Shown piece after piece: positions 24,444 through 35,182 of a stretch of DNA of 64,000 nucleotides. The notes beneath the pieces are model-generated. The model did not search any database, was not told where the DNA came from, and was given only the letters and a program-made list of their open reading frames with translations. The first letter of the stretch is position 1, and every line of letters begins with the position of its first letter. The translations under genes were made by a program, and so were the position numbers. Source of the DNA: Rickettsiales bacterium (lineage in GTDB: Bacteria; Pseudomonadota; Alphaproteobacteria; Rickettsiales; UBA3002); contig JALEGK010000016.1 of NCBI GenBank assembly GCA_022763105.1, positions 62,001-126,000 of the forward strand, read 5' to 3'.

Positions 24444-26675
24444 ATGGCTAAAGCACCGAAAAAAGAAGACATACAAGATATTTCATTCAAAGACGCACTA
24501 GGCGAGCGTTACCTCGCCTATGCGATGTCGACCATTACCTCGCGCTCACTACCGGACGTACGCGATGGGTTAAAGCCGGTGCACCGTCGCTTGCTCTATG
24601 CGATGATGCAGCTGCGACTCGATCCGAAATCAGGCTTTAAAAAATGTGCGCGTGTGGTCGGTGACGTGATCGGTAAGTACCACCCGCATGGTGATTCTGC
24701 CGTTTACGATACGATGGTGCGTTTGGCGCAAGGCTTTGCCGTTCGTTATCCGTTGGTAGACGGGCAGGGGAACTTCGGCTCGATTGATGGCGATAACGCA
24801 GCGGCCATGCGTTATACCGAAGCACGCTTAACCGATGTCGCTATCGCACTCATGGAAGATATGGATGCGGACACGGTCGATTTCCGCCCCACTTACGATG
24901 GCGAAGATAGCGAGCCAATCGTGATGCCTGCTGGCTTCCCGAATTTGCTGGCGAATGGTTCGGAAGGGATTGCCGTGGGGATGGCGACCTCCATTCCACC
25001 GCACAATGCCGCGGAGATTTGTGACGCGTTGCTCTATCTAATCAAAAGCCCGAACGCGAATATCGACACGCTGCTCAAACGTATGCCGGGCCCGGACTTC
25101 CCAACCGGCGGAGTGATTGTTGAGCCGGAAGAGAATATCGTGCGTGCCTATGAGACTGGACGCGGCGCAATCCGTATCCGCGCGCAATGGGAGAAAGAAG
25201 AGCTTAGCCGGGGCGGTTATCAGATCGTCATTACCGAGATTCCGTACCAGATTCAAAAGTCGCGCCTGATTGAGAAAATCGCTGATTTGTATCGCGCGAA
25301 GAAATTGCCTCTGCTGGGTAATATCCTTGATGAATCCGCAGAAGATATCCGCATTGTGCTAGAGCCGAAATCGCGCACCGTCGATCCGGAAATCCTGATG
25401 GAGTCACTCTTTAAGGTCACGGATCTTGAGACGCGCTTTAACATGAATCTGAACGTGCTCACCAGTGGCAATATTCCAAAGGTACTCAATCTGCGCGAGA
25501 TTCTGCAGGAATATCTCGATCACCGTCACGATGTGCTGGTTCGCCGTACGAATTATCGCCTAGAGAAAATCGCACGCCGCTTAGAGATTCTCGATGGCTT
25601 GCTGATTTGCTACCTGAATCTTGATGAGGTCATCCGCATCATCCGTGAAGAGGATGAGCCAAAGCAAGAGCTGATGAAAGCGTTTGGCTTAACCGAAGTG
25701 CAGGTCGAAGCGATTCTGAATATGCGTCTGCGCCAATTGCGCAAGCTTGAGGAGATGGAAATCAAGCGCGAGCATAAAGAACTTAAGAAAGAACAAAAAG
25801 CACTCAAAGCGCTTCTCAAAAGCGAAGAGGCACGTTGGGATCATATCGGCGAAGAGATCAAGGCGATCAAGAAACGCTTTGGTAAAAACACCGAGCTGGG
25901 TGCGCGCCGTACCGAATTTGGCGATGCGCCAGACCCAGATAAAGTCATCTCGATTGAAGCATTTGTCGAGAAAGAGCCAATCACCATTGTCGTGTCAAAA
26001 ATGGGGTGGGTGCGTGCCTTTAAAGGCCACTTCGACGAGCTGCCAGACCTTAAGTTTAAAGAAGGCGATGGCGCAGGGTTCCAACTCAAAGCCAAGACGA
26101 CAGATAAGTTGGTCGTATTCGGAACGGATGGCCGCTTCTATACCATTGGTTGCGACAAGCTGCCTCCGGGTAAAGGGCATGGCGAGCCAATCCGCCTAAT
26201 GATCGATTTAGAGCAAAACCAACAGCCGGTGCATATGTTTATTCATACGCCGGGTGAGCCGAATCGCCAGCTACTTGTGGCATCCACCACGGGTAAGGGC
26301 TTCGCCATCGATGAGTCAGATGTGTTGGCGCAAACCAAAGGCGGAAAACAGATTCTCAATGTCGGCAAAGGCAAGGCGGTGGTCTGCACCTTTATCGAAG
26401 GGGATCACGTCGCCGTGATTGGTAGCAGCCGTAAATTGCTGGTCTTCCCGGTCGACCAAATCCCACCAATGAAGCGCGGCCAAGGTGTCACCTTGCAAAA
26501 ATACAAAGGCGCGAGCCTGTCCGATGCTAAGACGTTCAACCTGAAGGAAGGCTTAAGCTGGAAAGTAGGAGAGCGCACCCGCCAAGAAGATGACATGAAG
26601 CCTTGGTTGGGAACGCGTGCGAGCGTTGGTAAATTGCCGCCAGTCGGTTTCCCTCGGACCAACAAATTCGGCTAA
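24444..26675 (+). CDS. parC: DNA topoisomerase IV subunit A
   Basis: ParC (743 aa) is the breakage-reunion subunit of topoisomerase IV, which decatenates daughter chromosomes. The catalytic tyrosine is Y124 in AMRYTEARL, and the quinolone-determining loop [17 protein letters not shown] carries S85, the sensitive-type residue. The length and the C-terminal region, which lacks a GyrA-box, favour ParC over GyrA. ATG 24444 (MAKAPKKED) is preferred; a GTG at 24426 would add six residues. It stands alone, followed by the A+T-rich accessory segment. Confidence 0.94.
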   Translation: MAKAPKKEDIQDISFKDALGERYLAYAMSTITSRSLPDVRDGLKPVHRRLLYAMMQLRLDPKSGFKKCARVVGDVIGKYHPHGDSAVYDTMVRLAQGFAVRYPLVDGQGNFGSIDGDNAAAMRYTEARLTDVAIALMEDMDADTVDFRPTYDGEDSEPIVMPAGFPNLLANGSEGIAVGMATSIPPHNAAEICDALLYLIKSPNANIDTLLKRMPGPDFPTGGVIVEPEENIVRAYETGRGAIRIRAQWEKEELSRGGYQIVITEIPYQIQKSRLIEKIADLYRAKKLPLLGNILDESAEDIRIVLEPKSRTVDPEILMESLFKVTDLETRFNMNLNVLTSGNIPKVLNLREILQEYLDHRHDVLVRRTNYRLEKIARRLEILDGLLICYLNLDEVIRIIREEDEPKQELMKAFGLTEVQVEAILNMRLRQLRKLEEMEIKREHKELKKEQKALKALLKSEEARWDHIGEEIKAIKKRFGKNTELGARRTEFGDAPDPDKVISIEAFVEKEPITIVVSKMGWVRAFKGHFDELPDLKFKEGDGAGFQLKAKTTDKLVVFGTDGRFYTIGCDKLPPGKGHGEPIRLMIDLEQNQQPVHMFIHTPGEPNRQLLVASTTGKGFAIDESDVLAQTKGGKQILNVGKGKAVVCTFIEGDHVAVIGSSRKLLVFPVDQIPPMKRGQGVTLQKYKGASLSDAKTFNLKEGLSWKVGERTRQEDDMKPWLGTRASVGKLPPVGFPRTNKFG

Positions 26676-26752
26676 GCCATGCAAGATGGAACACCTAAGA
26701 CTACGATCACCGAGGCAGAACGATCTGCGGTAAGGCAAAGAGCTGGTTTAGG

Positions 26753-26878
26753 CTAGTTGAGCCGAATCCAAATGGTTTGAATTAACTGGAGTGTAAAAAT
26801 CATCACAGCAAAGGTGACATATAAATTCCAAGCAGCGCGTAGATACTTACCCATTGGTTTATCCAGATTATCACTCAT
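26753..26878 (-). CDS. Small one-TM protein (41 aa)
   Basis: The reading frame codes for 41 residues beginning MSDNLDKPMGKYLRAAWNLY, with one hydrophobic segment at about 19-37 and a short charged end. It is downstream of, and on the same strand as, the candidate toxin-immunity genes. Its ATG overlaps the stop of a short open stretch (to 26875) that ends in HFQMGLFDE but lacks an ATG of its own. A real small membrane protein is plausible from the hydrophobicity and the stop-start overlap, but the evidence is thin. The rest of 26676-26990 holds no other gene that I can see. Confidence 0.4.
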   Translation of the reverse strand: MSDNLDKPMGKYLRAAWNLYVTFAVMIFTLQLIQTIWIRLN

Positions 26879-26990
26879 CAAATAACCCCATCTGAAAATG
26901 CTCTCCGTCCCTATAAGTAACAATTTTAATACCTTTACTGTCTAGCAAACCTACTAGCTCATCAGATTCAGTCCTATCAAATAGTTTGGG

Positions 26991-27311
26991 TTAGCTCATC
27001 GACGCATCAACATAGAAATATTGATATGGATGCCCGAGATAATCACCAATTTCTCCATGAAGTGTATCGGAAGCATGGGTGTAATATCCTACCATGCCAT
27101 CAATCAATGTATCTCCTGAACTATTTTGCAATGAAATACGTGTTCCATCAAAAAAGTTAGGGCTTAAAATATACCCATCGCCAATGGCTATGTAGCGATC
27201 AAAAAAAGCAAAATTAAAACACAATTTTAAAAGCCCGAATAAAATGACGCAGCAGAGAATGCGCTTGAGAATGACATCGCCAGAATCATCAAAGGGATAC
27301 AAATTTAACAT
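26991..27311 (-). CDS. One-TM paralogue 2, candidate immunity protein
   Basis: A 106-aa protein with one N-terminal hydrophobic segment (about residues 12-32) and a non-cytoplasmic-looking, beta-rich domain. It aligns with the upstream 153-aa protein: IGDGYIL versus VGKGYML, VGYYTHASDTLHGEIGDYLGHP versus VGYYLVFKNTFHGEIGHDPGHP, and YFYVDASM versus YFYVDDSM. It is shorter at the C-terminus. The start ATG overlaps the paralogue's stop (TGATG), indicating coupling. Position directly after a candidate toxin and membrane anchoring suggest immunity, an inference. Confidence 0.65.
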   Translation of the reverse strand: MLNLYPFDDSGDVILKRILCCVILFGLLKLCFNFAFFDRYIAIGDGYILSPNFFDGTRISLQNSSGDTLIDGMVGYYTHASDTLHGEIGDYLGHPYQYFYVDASMS

Positions 27312-27772
27312 CAATAATCTTTTCCGAGATAACTCCCATAACGCGCACCTGCCAACGGAATTTTCTTCAATCTACGAAACCTATGAAAGGCTTCTTTATC
27401 ATCGAATATACGAATTTCATCCATTGAATCATCGACATAAAAATAAGCGCGCGGATGCCCAGGATCATGCCCAATTTCTCCATGAAACGTGTTTTTAAAC
27501 ACCAGATAATAGCCGACCTCATCATTAATAAGCCTGTTGCCATCAGAATCAAACAAAGACACATAGCTGCGATCTTTACTATCAACACGCTTTAGCATAT
27601 AGCCCTTACCCACGGATATATTGTCTTCAAACGGGCCGTCATATATCAGCGAGTAGAATACAAGAATAATTAAAATGCCCAATGTTAGAGCCGCAGAAAA
27701 CAGAGATAGGTTTCGTAAGGTTGCGAGTATGTTTTTTGAAAGAGACTGCAAAGTGAACAATTTTGAGCCCAT
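27311..27772 (-). CDS. One-TM paralogue 1, candidate immunity protein
   Basis: A 153-aa protein with a TM segment at about residues 22-45 and a following polar domain (IYDGPFEDNISVGKGYML, HGEIGHDPGHPRAYFYVDDSM). It is a paralogue of the next gene, extended by about 35 residues (IRIFDDKEAFHRFRRLKK). It starts 60 bases after the 317-aa candidate toxin on the same strand. The single N-terminal anchor with an outward domain resembles the layout of immunity proteins that guard the periplasm, such as the colicin M immunity protein; no sequence similarity to it is claimed. Confidence 0.65.
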   Translation of the reverse strand: MGSKLFTLQSLSKNILATLRNLSLFSAALTLGILIILVFYSLIYDGPFEDNISVGKGYMLKRVDSKDRSYVSLFDSDGNRLINDEVGYYLVFKNTFHGEIGHDPGHPRAYFYVDDSMDEIRIFDDKEAFHRFRRLKKIPLAGARYGSYLGKDY

Positions 27773-27832
27773 TAGTTTGATTGCTTTAGGAAAGTAATAA
27801 TAAATTATCCGGCGGTAAATACCAGTAAGGTA

Positions 27833-28786
27833 TTACAAGGCAATCTGCTCAGTCCACTCACCAGAAATGCCATAAGCGTTTCCAGCTACTTCAGAAAAAG
27901 ATTGTATTATCTCAGGGAGATCAAACTCATCAATTTCTCCAATTCTATCAAAACCATATTCAGAAAGACTCTGATTAAAATGCTTAATTAAAATTTTATT
28001 GATAATTTCTACAGCATTACTCCTCAAGCTAGCAGGATCTGTAAACAGATCATAGAAACGATATTGAATGTAACCGCTTACGTTTCGTTTGCCAGAAGTG
28101 TCGGTGATAATTTGCCCCTCAAACATGCCTGTCATCGTTGCATCGCCGTAAGCGAAAAAAAGATCTTTGAAGCTGTAACTGGTTTCAAATGTGTCCGAGA
28201 ATGAACCATCTAACTTATCTTCACTGTTATCAATAATTTGCGTATAAAAACGATCACGATAATGCTCCTCATAGTAGCGCCTCACATCCTCTAAATGCCC
28301 TATTTCATTTAAGGTAATGCCTCGGGACGCGATATAAAAATATAAAGCCATATCAATGCTATCCCATTTACTGCGTGTACGAAGGTGGTTTTCGATTGCA
28401 TCGATAATGACCTGTCGCCAGAAGGGTAAATTTTCCTCTGACGGTACGCGGTAGGGCTCTGCCCAGCAGCGGCAATTATAATCATCACCCGGATGGCCAG
28501 TCTCTGGCGGATTGTTCCATGCGAAAACTTTACCATCATTGGCTGCGTGGCTGGATCGGGTGCGATTATCACCAACCGTATGCCAGATATAATGCGTGTA
28601 GCCTTCGGCTTGTTGTTGCTCATTACTCATGCGGCTCATCTTGCGCATGAGTGTGTCGATGAGTGAACGCGTCTGGCGGAATTCATCGGCCGGTGATTGT
28701 TTGGTAATGCGAGAGAATTGTTGTGTAAGCGCGTTATGACGTTTCGCCAAACCGCTTAAAATACGCATATTTTGTAAGTGCTGCAT
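27833..28786 (-). CDS. Candidate polymorphic toxin: phage head-morphogenesis-type domain plus unknown C-terminal domain
   Basis: A 317-aa protein. Residues about 63-112 carry the signature of the Mu gpF/SPP1 gp7 head-morphogenesis family, also used as a pre-toxin module: W68-H-T, the R-x-R-x-S-H run around R75-H80, DGKVFAWNNPP and PGDDYNCRCWAEPY with C105 and C107. The rest (about 120-317) is unknown, with SFKDLFFAYGDATMTGMFEG and YRFYDLFTDP among its distinctive parts. The second half of the gene is visibly richer in A+T than the first. GAGG precedes the ATG. No other phage genes surround it; two small membrane-protein paralogues follow. The toxin call is inference. Confidence 0.6.
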   Translation of the reverse strand: MQHLQNMRILSGLAKRHNALTQQFSRITKQSPADEFRQTRSLIDTLMRKMSRMSNEQQQAEGYTHYIWHTVGDNRTRSSHAANDGKVFAWNNPPETGHPGDDYNCRCWAEPYRVPSEENLPFWRQVIIDAIENHLRTRSKWDSIDMALYFYIASRGITLNEIGHLEDVRRYYEEHYRDRFYTQIIDNSEDKLDGSFSDTFETSYSFKDLFFAYGDATMTGMFEGQIITDTSGKRNVSGYIQYRFYDLFTDPASLRSNAVEIINKILIKHFNQSLSEYGFDRIGEIDEFDLPEIIQSFSEVAGNAYGISGEWTEQIAL

Positions 28787-28832
28787 GGTAACCTCATCAA
28801 ATGGTTGAGAGGTTAGCGTAAAAATACTCGCG

Positions 28833-30719
28833 TCATTGAGGAAGGGGGTATTCCGCCTTCATCAACCGTTCTTTCGGGAAGGTAATGGTAATGGAAACGT
28901 GACGGTTTCCTTTCGCCTTAATATCAAGCTTAGCACCATGCATAGAAACAATCAGCTTACTCAGAGCAAGCCCCAGCCCCTTCGTGGTTGCGGTCTCGTC
29001 CAAATCGCCATCAAGCAAATCATGCTCAGCTGCAAAGCTCTCTAAATCTGGCAGGTCTGATGTGTTATCATCAGGTTCCGGAATCATATATTCAATCTGA
29101 ATGGTGAAGATATCTTCCGGCGCTTCCAAATACACGCGAATTGTATCACCCGATTTAATCTGGCCCGCACTACCCATCAATAGGTTCAGAATCAATTGCT
29201 TCAGACGTTCCTCATCGGCATAAAGCGTTGGCAAATCTGGCTCGATATGTTGAAGCACTTCAATATTCTCGAATCGAGTACGCTCTTGCAGGATACGCAC
29301 GCATTTACGCAGCACGAAGGCGACATCGACTTCTGCTTCTTTCAGCGTTAGCAAGCCGCTCTCTGTGCGCGAGATCGATAAAATATCATGCAGTAGATCG
29401 ATGGTGTATTGCGAATTCTTATGAATGTAATCCGCAATGACGAGATATTTCTCATCGCCAATCGGTCCATATTTCTCATCATAGACCTGCTGGGTTAAAT
29501 CCTTCAGTCGCATGACGGGTTGCAGTAACGATTCGCCAATCTCTTTGAAGAATTCTGCTTTAATCAGGTTGGTTGCTTCTGCTGATTCTTTAATATGCAT
29601 CAGCTCTTCATTCTTACCCAACAGTTCGCGCTCAATGCGCTTGCGCTCCGAAATATAATCCGCCAAACGCTGAATCTCTTCTGCCAGCATTTCAATTTCT
29701 GCCGGGCCATCCAGTGTGCCGGTTTCAAACCCTTTACCGCGTATAAGGCGAGAGGTGCTGCCGGTCAGAGCAATCACTGGCTGAATGATACGGCGTCGCA
29801 CCGTCCACAAAATAGAGATCAGGAAGAGCGTAATAATCAGAATTTGCAGCAGGCGAGGAAGCAGAATGCTGTTTACATTCTCGGTGTGCACCTGCGGGTC
29901 GTAGCCAACAAAGATAATGTAGGGATATTCAGAGGATAATTCGTAATAGCCAAAAATCTGACTGTCATCGAACAGGCTGCCGCGTGAATACATGCCGCTG
30001 GGATGCGAAAGGAAGTTGATCTTCGCCAGCTTCTCAATATCGAAATAGGTGTTAAAGAAACCACTCTGCCGCGATTGCTCGGTCAGTTTTGTCAGCGCAA
30101 GGTTAGTGATGGCAAAGTTAATGCCTTCTTCTTTGATGACGTTACGCAACTCACGTTTAAATGAGCCAATATCTAAACTCAGCACCACCGCGCCAATAAA
30201 TTTATTGCGATCATTGGTCAGACCAATTGCCAAAGGCATCACCCATTTGCGCGAGCTTCGCCCCATGATCGGCTGACCAATCTGCACCTTCCAAGGCGTC
30301 AGAATCACCTTTTTCATATAATCCCGATCAGAGACCGGGTTAGGCTCCTCCAGTATACCGCGCTCAGAACTCAGAATGACATTCTGGTCGACATCGACCC
30401 AGAAATACTCGCTATTGGTTGAGTAGCTGCTTTGCTTAAACGAGCTGAATAAACGCTCTAACTGTTCAATCGTCGCACCATCATTGCTTACCTGACGTGC
30501 AATTGATTCTAATACATACGAACTGCGTTCAATTTCGATAATCAGCGCGCGGTCAATGCGCACGGCTTCGCTTTCAAGCTTTTGCACGACCGATTCAGAA
30601 TGCTCCTGATAGGTTTCGTAGCTCACCCAGATTGAGACCAAAAACAGAATGAAGACAATCAGCACTGAAAGCAGCGCGAAGTCTCGGTATAGTGATGGTT
30701 TGGTCTTAATGGCGAACAT
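28833..30719 (-). CDS. Sensor histidine-kinase-like protein lacking the phosphoacceptor histidine
   Basis: A 628-aa membrane protein: TM1 (about 14-34), an extracytoplasmic Cache-type sensor (about 40-285), TM2 (about 288-306), HAMP, a coiled coil, then HisKA and ATPase-like regions. The H-box aligns as EFFKEIGESLLQPV (389-402) with E396 where SHELRTP has His. The N-box (LILNLLMGSAG, 509-519) has G516 for the metal-binding Asn; the first ATP-lid motif is degenerate, while KGLGLALSKLI (580-590) survives. Such a protein could bind a signal but should not autophosphorylate in the usual way. ATG 30719 follows GGGGC; a TTG upstream is less likely. No response regulator is adjacent. Confidence 0.85.
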   Translation of the reverse strand: MFAIKTKPSLYRDFALLSVLIVFILFLVSIWVSYETYQEHSESVVQKLESEAVRIDRALIIEIERSSYVLESIARQVSNDGATIEQLERLFSSFKQSSYSTNSEYFWVDVDQNVILSSERGILEEPNPVSDRDYMKKVILTPWKVQIGQPIMGRSSRKWVMPLAIGLTNDRNKFIGAVVLSLDIGSFKRELRNVIKEEGINFAITNLALTKLTEQSRQSGFFNTYFDIEKLAKINFLSHPSGMYSRGSLFDDSQIFGYYELSSEYPYIIFVGYDPQVHTENVNSILLPRLLQILIITLFLISILWTVRRRIIQPVIALTGSTSRLIRGKGFETGTLDGPAEIEMLAEEIQRLADYISERKRIERELLGKNEELMHIKESAEATNLIKAEFFKEIGESLLQPVMRLKDLTQQVYDEKYGPIGDEKYLVIADYIHKNSQYTIDLLHDILSISRTESGLLTLKEAEVDVAFVLRKCVRILQERTRFENIEVLQHIEPDLPTLYADEERLKQLILNLLMGSAGQIKSGDTIRVYLEAPEDIFTIQIEYMIPEPDDNTSDLPDLESFAAEHDLLDGDLDETATTKGLGLALSKLIVSMHGAKLDIKAKGNRHVSITITFPKERLMKAEYPLPQ

Positions 30720-30768
30720 GCTGCCCCACAATTACATGCGCTCAAATTAGCGCTGTGCGGTCATTAGT

Positions 30769-31647
30769 TCAACTGGATAGATAGGTGTCGTGGGTAGGCG
30801 CTTCCTGCAAGGCATTCATATGCGTTGCGTTCTCAACCTTTGCAGAGGGTTTGGTGCTCGTTTCTTGAGGTTCATCATCGCCGTAACCGGGCACATCGCC
30901 ATGCTTCGATTCAAAGTTGCGGATGGCCTTATCTTCCTCATCCTTGCTTGGTAGTTTGTGCTTAATCATCGCCAGGCTTTTACTAAATGCATAAAGCAGA
31001 ACCGCTGCCGTACCAGACAAGATCAATTCTTCCGAAGTCAGCTTAACCATCTTTTTCGGATGACGGAATTGTTTGAAGCTTTCACCAAAATGCTTGTTGA
31101 GGAAATTGCTGACATGCTCCGTCCCACGTAAGTTTTCCATGACCGGAATGGCGCCTGCGACAATCACAGGGTGCGCAATAATACGCCCGCCAAATAGCGT
31201 CGCGTAAGACTGCTTTGGCTGGCTGTCGAAATAGAGATCTTCTTGTAATTCTTCCGTCGTATTCTCAGGGCCAGTGCCGAACATATCATCGAGTTTCTCA
31301 ACCAGATGCTCTTTATTATCTTCCAACCATTTCATTGGAACCAGCAAGATATAGCCGCCAGAACTCAAGAATAAGAATTCATTCATCTTATCCGTCCACG
31401 CTTGAACTTTCTGAGGGTTTTTCTGGATGCTTTTAATAACAGTTTCCCATGCCTTACGTGTATGGGTCATGACGGTCGCCATACGAGAGTTTGGCTTCAT
31501 TACCCCTTCATAGGTGAGCGCAATAGATAGTGCTGCATTAGCCGCAAAACCAACACCGCCATACACACCCAGGTCAAACATATTCTCACCGAATGATCGC
31601 TTATGGGCGGGCTTGTTGTCATTAGCATTAGCAAAAACATTATACAT
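30769..31647 (-). CDS. Uncharacterised membrane protein, paralogue of the upstream gene
   Basis: A 292-aa protein with weakly hydrophobic segments near residues 24-48, 90-110, 150-170 and 210-230. It aligns with the upstream 337-aa protein in the central part: GGYILLVPMKWLEDNKEHLVEKLDDM against GGFVTIPPIMALEKNKLGFVQKVDKM. The C-terminal 60 residues are polar (PGYGDDEPQETSTKPSAK). The ATG follows AGGAGG at 9 bases and overlaps the preceding gene by 8 bases, so both are one transcript. Family and function unknown. Confidence 0.72.
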   Translation of the reverse strand: MYNVFANANDNKPAHKRSFGENMFDLGVYGGVGFAANAALSIALTYEGVMKPNSRMATVMTHTRKAWETVIKSIQKNPQKVQAWTDKMNEFLFLSSGGYILLVPMKWLEDNKEHLVEKLDDMFGTGPENTTEELQEDLYFDSQPKQSYATLFGGRIIAHPVIVAGAIPVMENLRGTEHVSNFLNKHFGESFKQFRHPKKMVKLTSEELILSGTAAVLLYAFSKSLAMIKHKLPSKDEEDKAIRNFESKHGDVPGYGDDEPQETSTKPSAKVENATHMNALQEAPTHDTYLSS

Positions 31648-32653
31648 GAGCTTGCACCTCCTGTTGCTGAAGGGCAGAGCGGTGTGCAATGTCTTTTGCC
31701 GCTATTTGCTTATTCGGTTCTTGTTCATCTTCGCAAACAAGTGTGCGTTTCTTATCTTCAAAACTACTGTGAGACACTTGCGTCTCTTCAGCAGCGGCCA
31801 AGTGCGGCGATAGCTGCTTAGGGTGAGGCAGGTCTTTTGCTTCACCTTGTTTCTCTTTATCGTTGAAATATTCCGAATAGAGTTTGTAAGAGAACTCATG
31901 CAAATACGCATAAAAAATGGTCAGGCCAAAATCAAAACCTATTTTCTGATGTAGATAGTCCCAATCCGACACCATCTTCCCATCTTCATCCAGCTGCATG
32001 CGGGCTTTCATGGCTTTGCCTTCAATACCCATATTTTTAGCGGCAGCCTTAGACATTTTACCAATCGGCGCATACATGTATTTATCGAGTTGTGGTGAGA
32101 ACGCCATGCTGGCCGCAATCAATGGTGTAATGGCTGCAAAGCGAGTCACAATACCGCCGGTGAAATCTTTTTCAGGCTCATTTTTGATATCTTCGTAAGC
32201 AAAGGCAAAGCGCGGATCATTTTTCACCTGATCTTCGCCGTAAATCATCTTATCGACCTTCTGCACAAAGCCGAGCTTGTTTTTCTCTAACGCCATAATC
32301 GGTGGAATAGTCACAAACCCACCAAACATAATACCGGCAAAGGCGCGCCCCCAACCGGCTGCTACATCAAGTTTTTGTTCGTTTTTAACGAAAGGTTTCA
32401 GGCCGCTATGGAAGAAATTATAAACCGGCTTACCAAAATATTTTTCCCCCGCTTTTGTTCGAGCCGCCCAATAGGTAAAGGCAACGCCGGCAGCAGAATT
32501 CAGCAACCAATCGACACCACGATAGGTGACTTCATTGAACACGCGCTCGCCGCCGGTGACATACCGGTCTGTATCACGAACATCCTCGACTTCTTCCCAG
32601 AAGTCTCTGTCCAAGACGCCTTTCTCTATATTCTGTTTCTTTTCTTCCTTCAT
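31640..32653 (-). CDS. Uncharacterised membrane protein, first gene of a paralogous pair
   Basis: A 337-aa protein with several moderately hydrophobic segments (near residues 48-62, 100-125, 165-185 and 235-255) and polar ends. It shares the order G-G-x-P-xxALEKNKxxFVxKVDKM (near 110-140) and a following GGIVTRFAAITPLIAASMAF segment with the downstream gene. The C-terminal tail is charged and Gln-rich. It begins about 55 bases after a -10-like TATTAT, itself preceded by a Pho-box-like array. No family recognised. Confidence 0.72.
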   Translation of the reverse strand: MKEEKKQNIEKGVLDRDFWEEVEDVRDTDRYVTGGERVFNEVTYRGVDWLLNSAAGVAFTYWAARTKAGEKYFGKPVYNFFHSGLKPFVKNEQKLDVAAGWGRAFAGIMFGGFVTIPPIMALEKNKLGFVQKVDKMIYGEDQVKNDPRFAFAYEDIKNEPEKDFTGGIVTRFAAITPLIAASMAFSPQLDKYMYAPIGKMSKAAAKNMGIEGKAMKARMQLDEDGKMVSDWDYLHQKIGFDFGLTIFYAYLHEFSYKLYSEYFNDKEKQGEAKDLPHPKQLSPHLAAAEETQVSHSSFEDKKRTLVCEDEQEPNKQIAAKDIAHRSALQQQEVQAHV

Positions 32654-32706
32654 ATTCCTCTACGTGCATTGCACAGCTAGGGCGCAATACACCTTTCTCC
32701 ACTATC

Positions 32707-32761
32707 ATAATAGCATGTGCTAAGTGGCAAGGTTGTGAAGCTTTTATGAAGGTTAAGTGAC
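32707..32761 (-). promoter_or_regulatory. Pho-box-like array and -10 upstream of the 32653 gene
   Basis: On the minus strand the half-sites GTCAC, TTCAT and TTCAC are spaced exactly 11 bp apart (their TCA cores end at 32758, 32747 and 32736). A -10-like TATTAT (32712-32707) lies 22 bases after the last half-site. The layout copies the two arrays at 1736 and 23331. The heptamers deviate from CTGTCAT, so this is the weakest of the three individually. Confidence 0.45.
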
Positions 32762-32790
32762 GTTTATTAAGCAAAAAGAGTGGGTTGCAA

Positions 32791-32825
32791 AAGAAAAGGG
32801 CAGCCAAATGGCCGCCCTTTTGCAT
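32791..32825 (-). terminator. Rho-independent terminator after groEL
   Basis: On the minus strand AAAAGGGC-GCC pairs with GGC-GCCCTTTT around an ATTT loop, followed by CTTTT. It lies about 20 bases past the groEL stop. The inverted form can also act in the other direction. Confidence 0.75.
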
Positions 32826-32846
32826 TCAGATGTGGGTTGGAGAGGC

Positions 32847-34514
<1,668 letters not shown>

Positions 34515-34559
34515 TTATCTCCTAATAGCTTATCTAGAGTTTTTAATGTGTTAGGTGAA

Positions 34560-34874
34560 CTACGCAGCACGTGCAGCAGCGTTACGATCCACGATACCGA
34601 ACAGGTCAGACTCTTTCATGATGACATATTCTTCACCATCAAGTTTCACTTCGGTACCAGCCCATTTACCAAATAGCACGACATCGCCTGGTTGTACATC
34701 CAGCGGTAGTACCTGGCCTTGCTCGTTACGAGCGCCTGGGCCTACAGCGATTACTTCGCCTTGGATTGGCTTCTCTTTAGCGGTATCAGGGATGATAATG
34801 CCGCCAGCCGTTTTTTCATCGTCTTCGATACGACGAATCAACACACGATCTTGTAATGGACGAATCGAGGTCAT
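34560..34874 (-). CDS. groS: Co-chaperonin GroES
   Basis: GroES (104 aa) caps the GroEL cavity. The sequence has [32 protein letters not shown] with the mobile loop (about residues 18-35) and the [23 protein letters not shown]-terminal part. It is slightly longer than the usual 95-97 residues because of the tail DRNAAARAA. First gene of groES-groEL, about 100 bases after a heat-shock-type promoter. Confidence 0.98.
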   Translation of the reverse strand: MTSIRPLQDRVLIRRIEDDEKTAGGIIIPDTAKEKPIQGEVIAVGPGARNEQGQVLPLDVQPGDVVLFGKWAGTEVKLDGEEYVIMKESDLFGIVDRNAAARAA

Positions 34875-34971
34875 AATGCTTAATCCTTATCTAATATGTT
34901 CATGTAATTTATCGGCGCCTTGCTTCCAAAACCCCCAGAATTACTGGGCAAAGCGCGTATTTGCGATGCAG

Positions 34972-34999
34972 ATATATATCGTGTGTGCGCGATGTCAAG
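34972..34999 (-). promoter_or_regulatory. RpoH-type heat-shock promoter of groESL
   Basis: On the minus strand CTTG (34999-34996), 17 bases, then TATATAT (34978-34972) fits the alphaproteobacterial sigma32 pattern CTTG-N17/18-CYTATNT except for its first base. It lies about 98 bases before groES. I find no CIRCE inverted repeat (TTAGCACTC-N9-GAGTGCTAA), so HrcA control is not supported. A small hairpin (CCCAG-AATTA-CTGGG, 34934-34948) lies in the leader. Confidence 0.6.
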
Positions 35000-35182
35000 G
35001 GGCGGCTGGCATAAAAAGTGCAAAAAACCGTAAAAATGCAAAAAAAATCATCAAAAAACGCGATTAATAGAATTTTAGGACATTTTATGGCACAATCGGC
35101 AAAGAATTGATTGCTAGCATCCGCAGCAATGACTACAAAAAAGCAAATAAAAATAAAATACAGATACCGCACAGGGGGAATT

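Noticed and set aside
244..28313. Colicin M catalytic site in the candidate toxin
   Set aside because: The YRFYDLFTDP run resembles the colicin M region in rhythm, but the required Asp and the His-Arg pair are not in place; kept only as a remark.
27833..28786. Prophage remnant
   Set aside because: Only one phage-type domain is present; no integrase, capsid, tail or lysis genes and no attachment-site duplication were seen. A polymorphic toxin explains the domain better.
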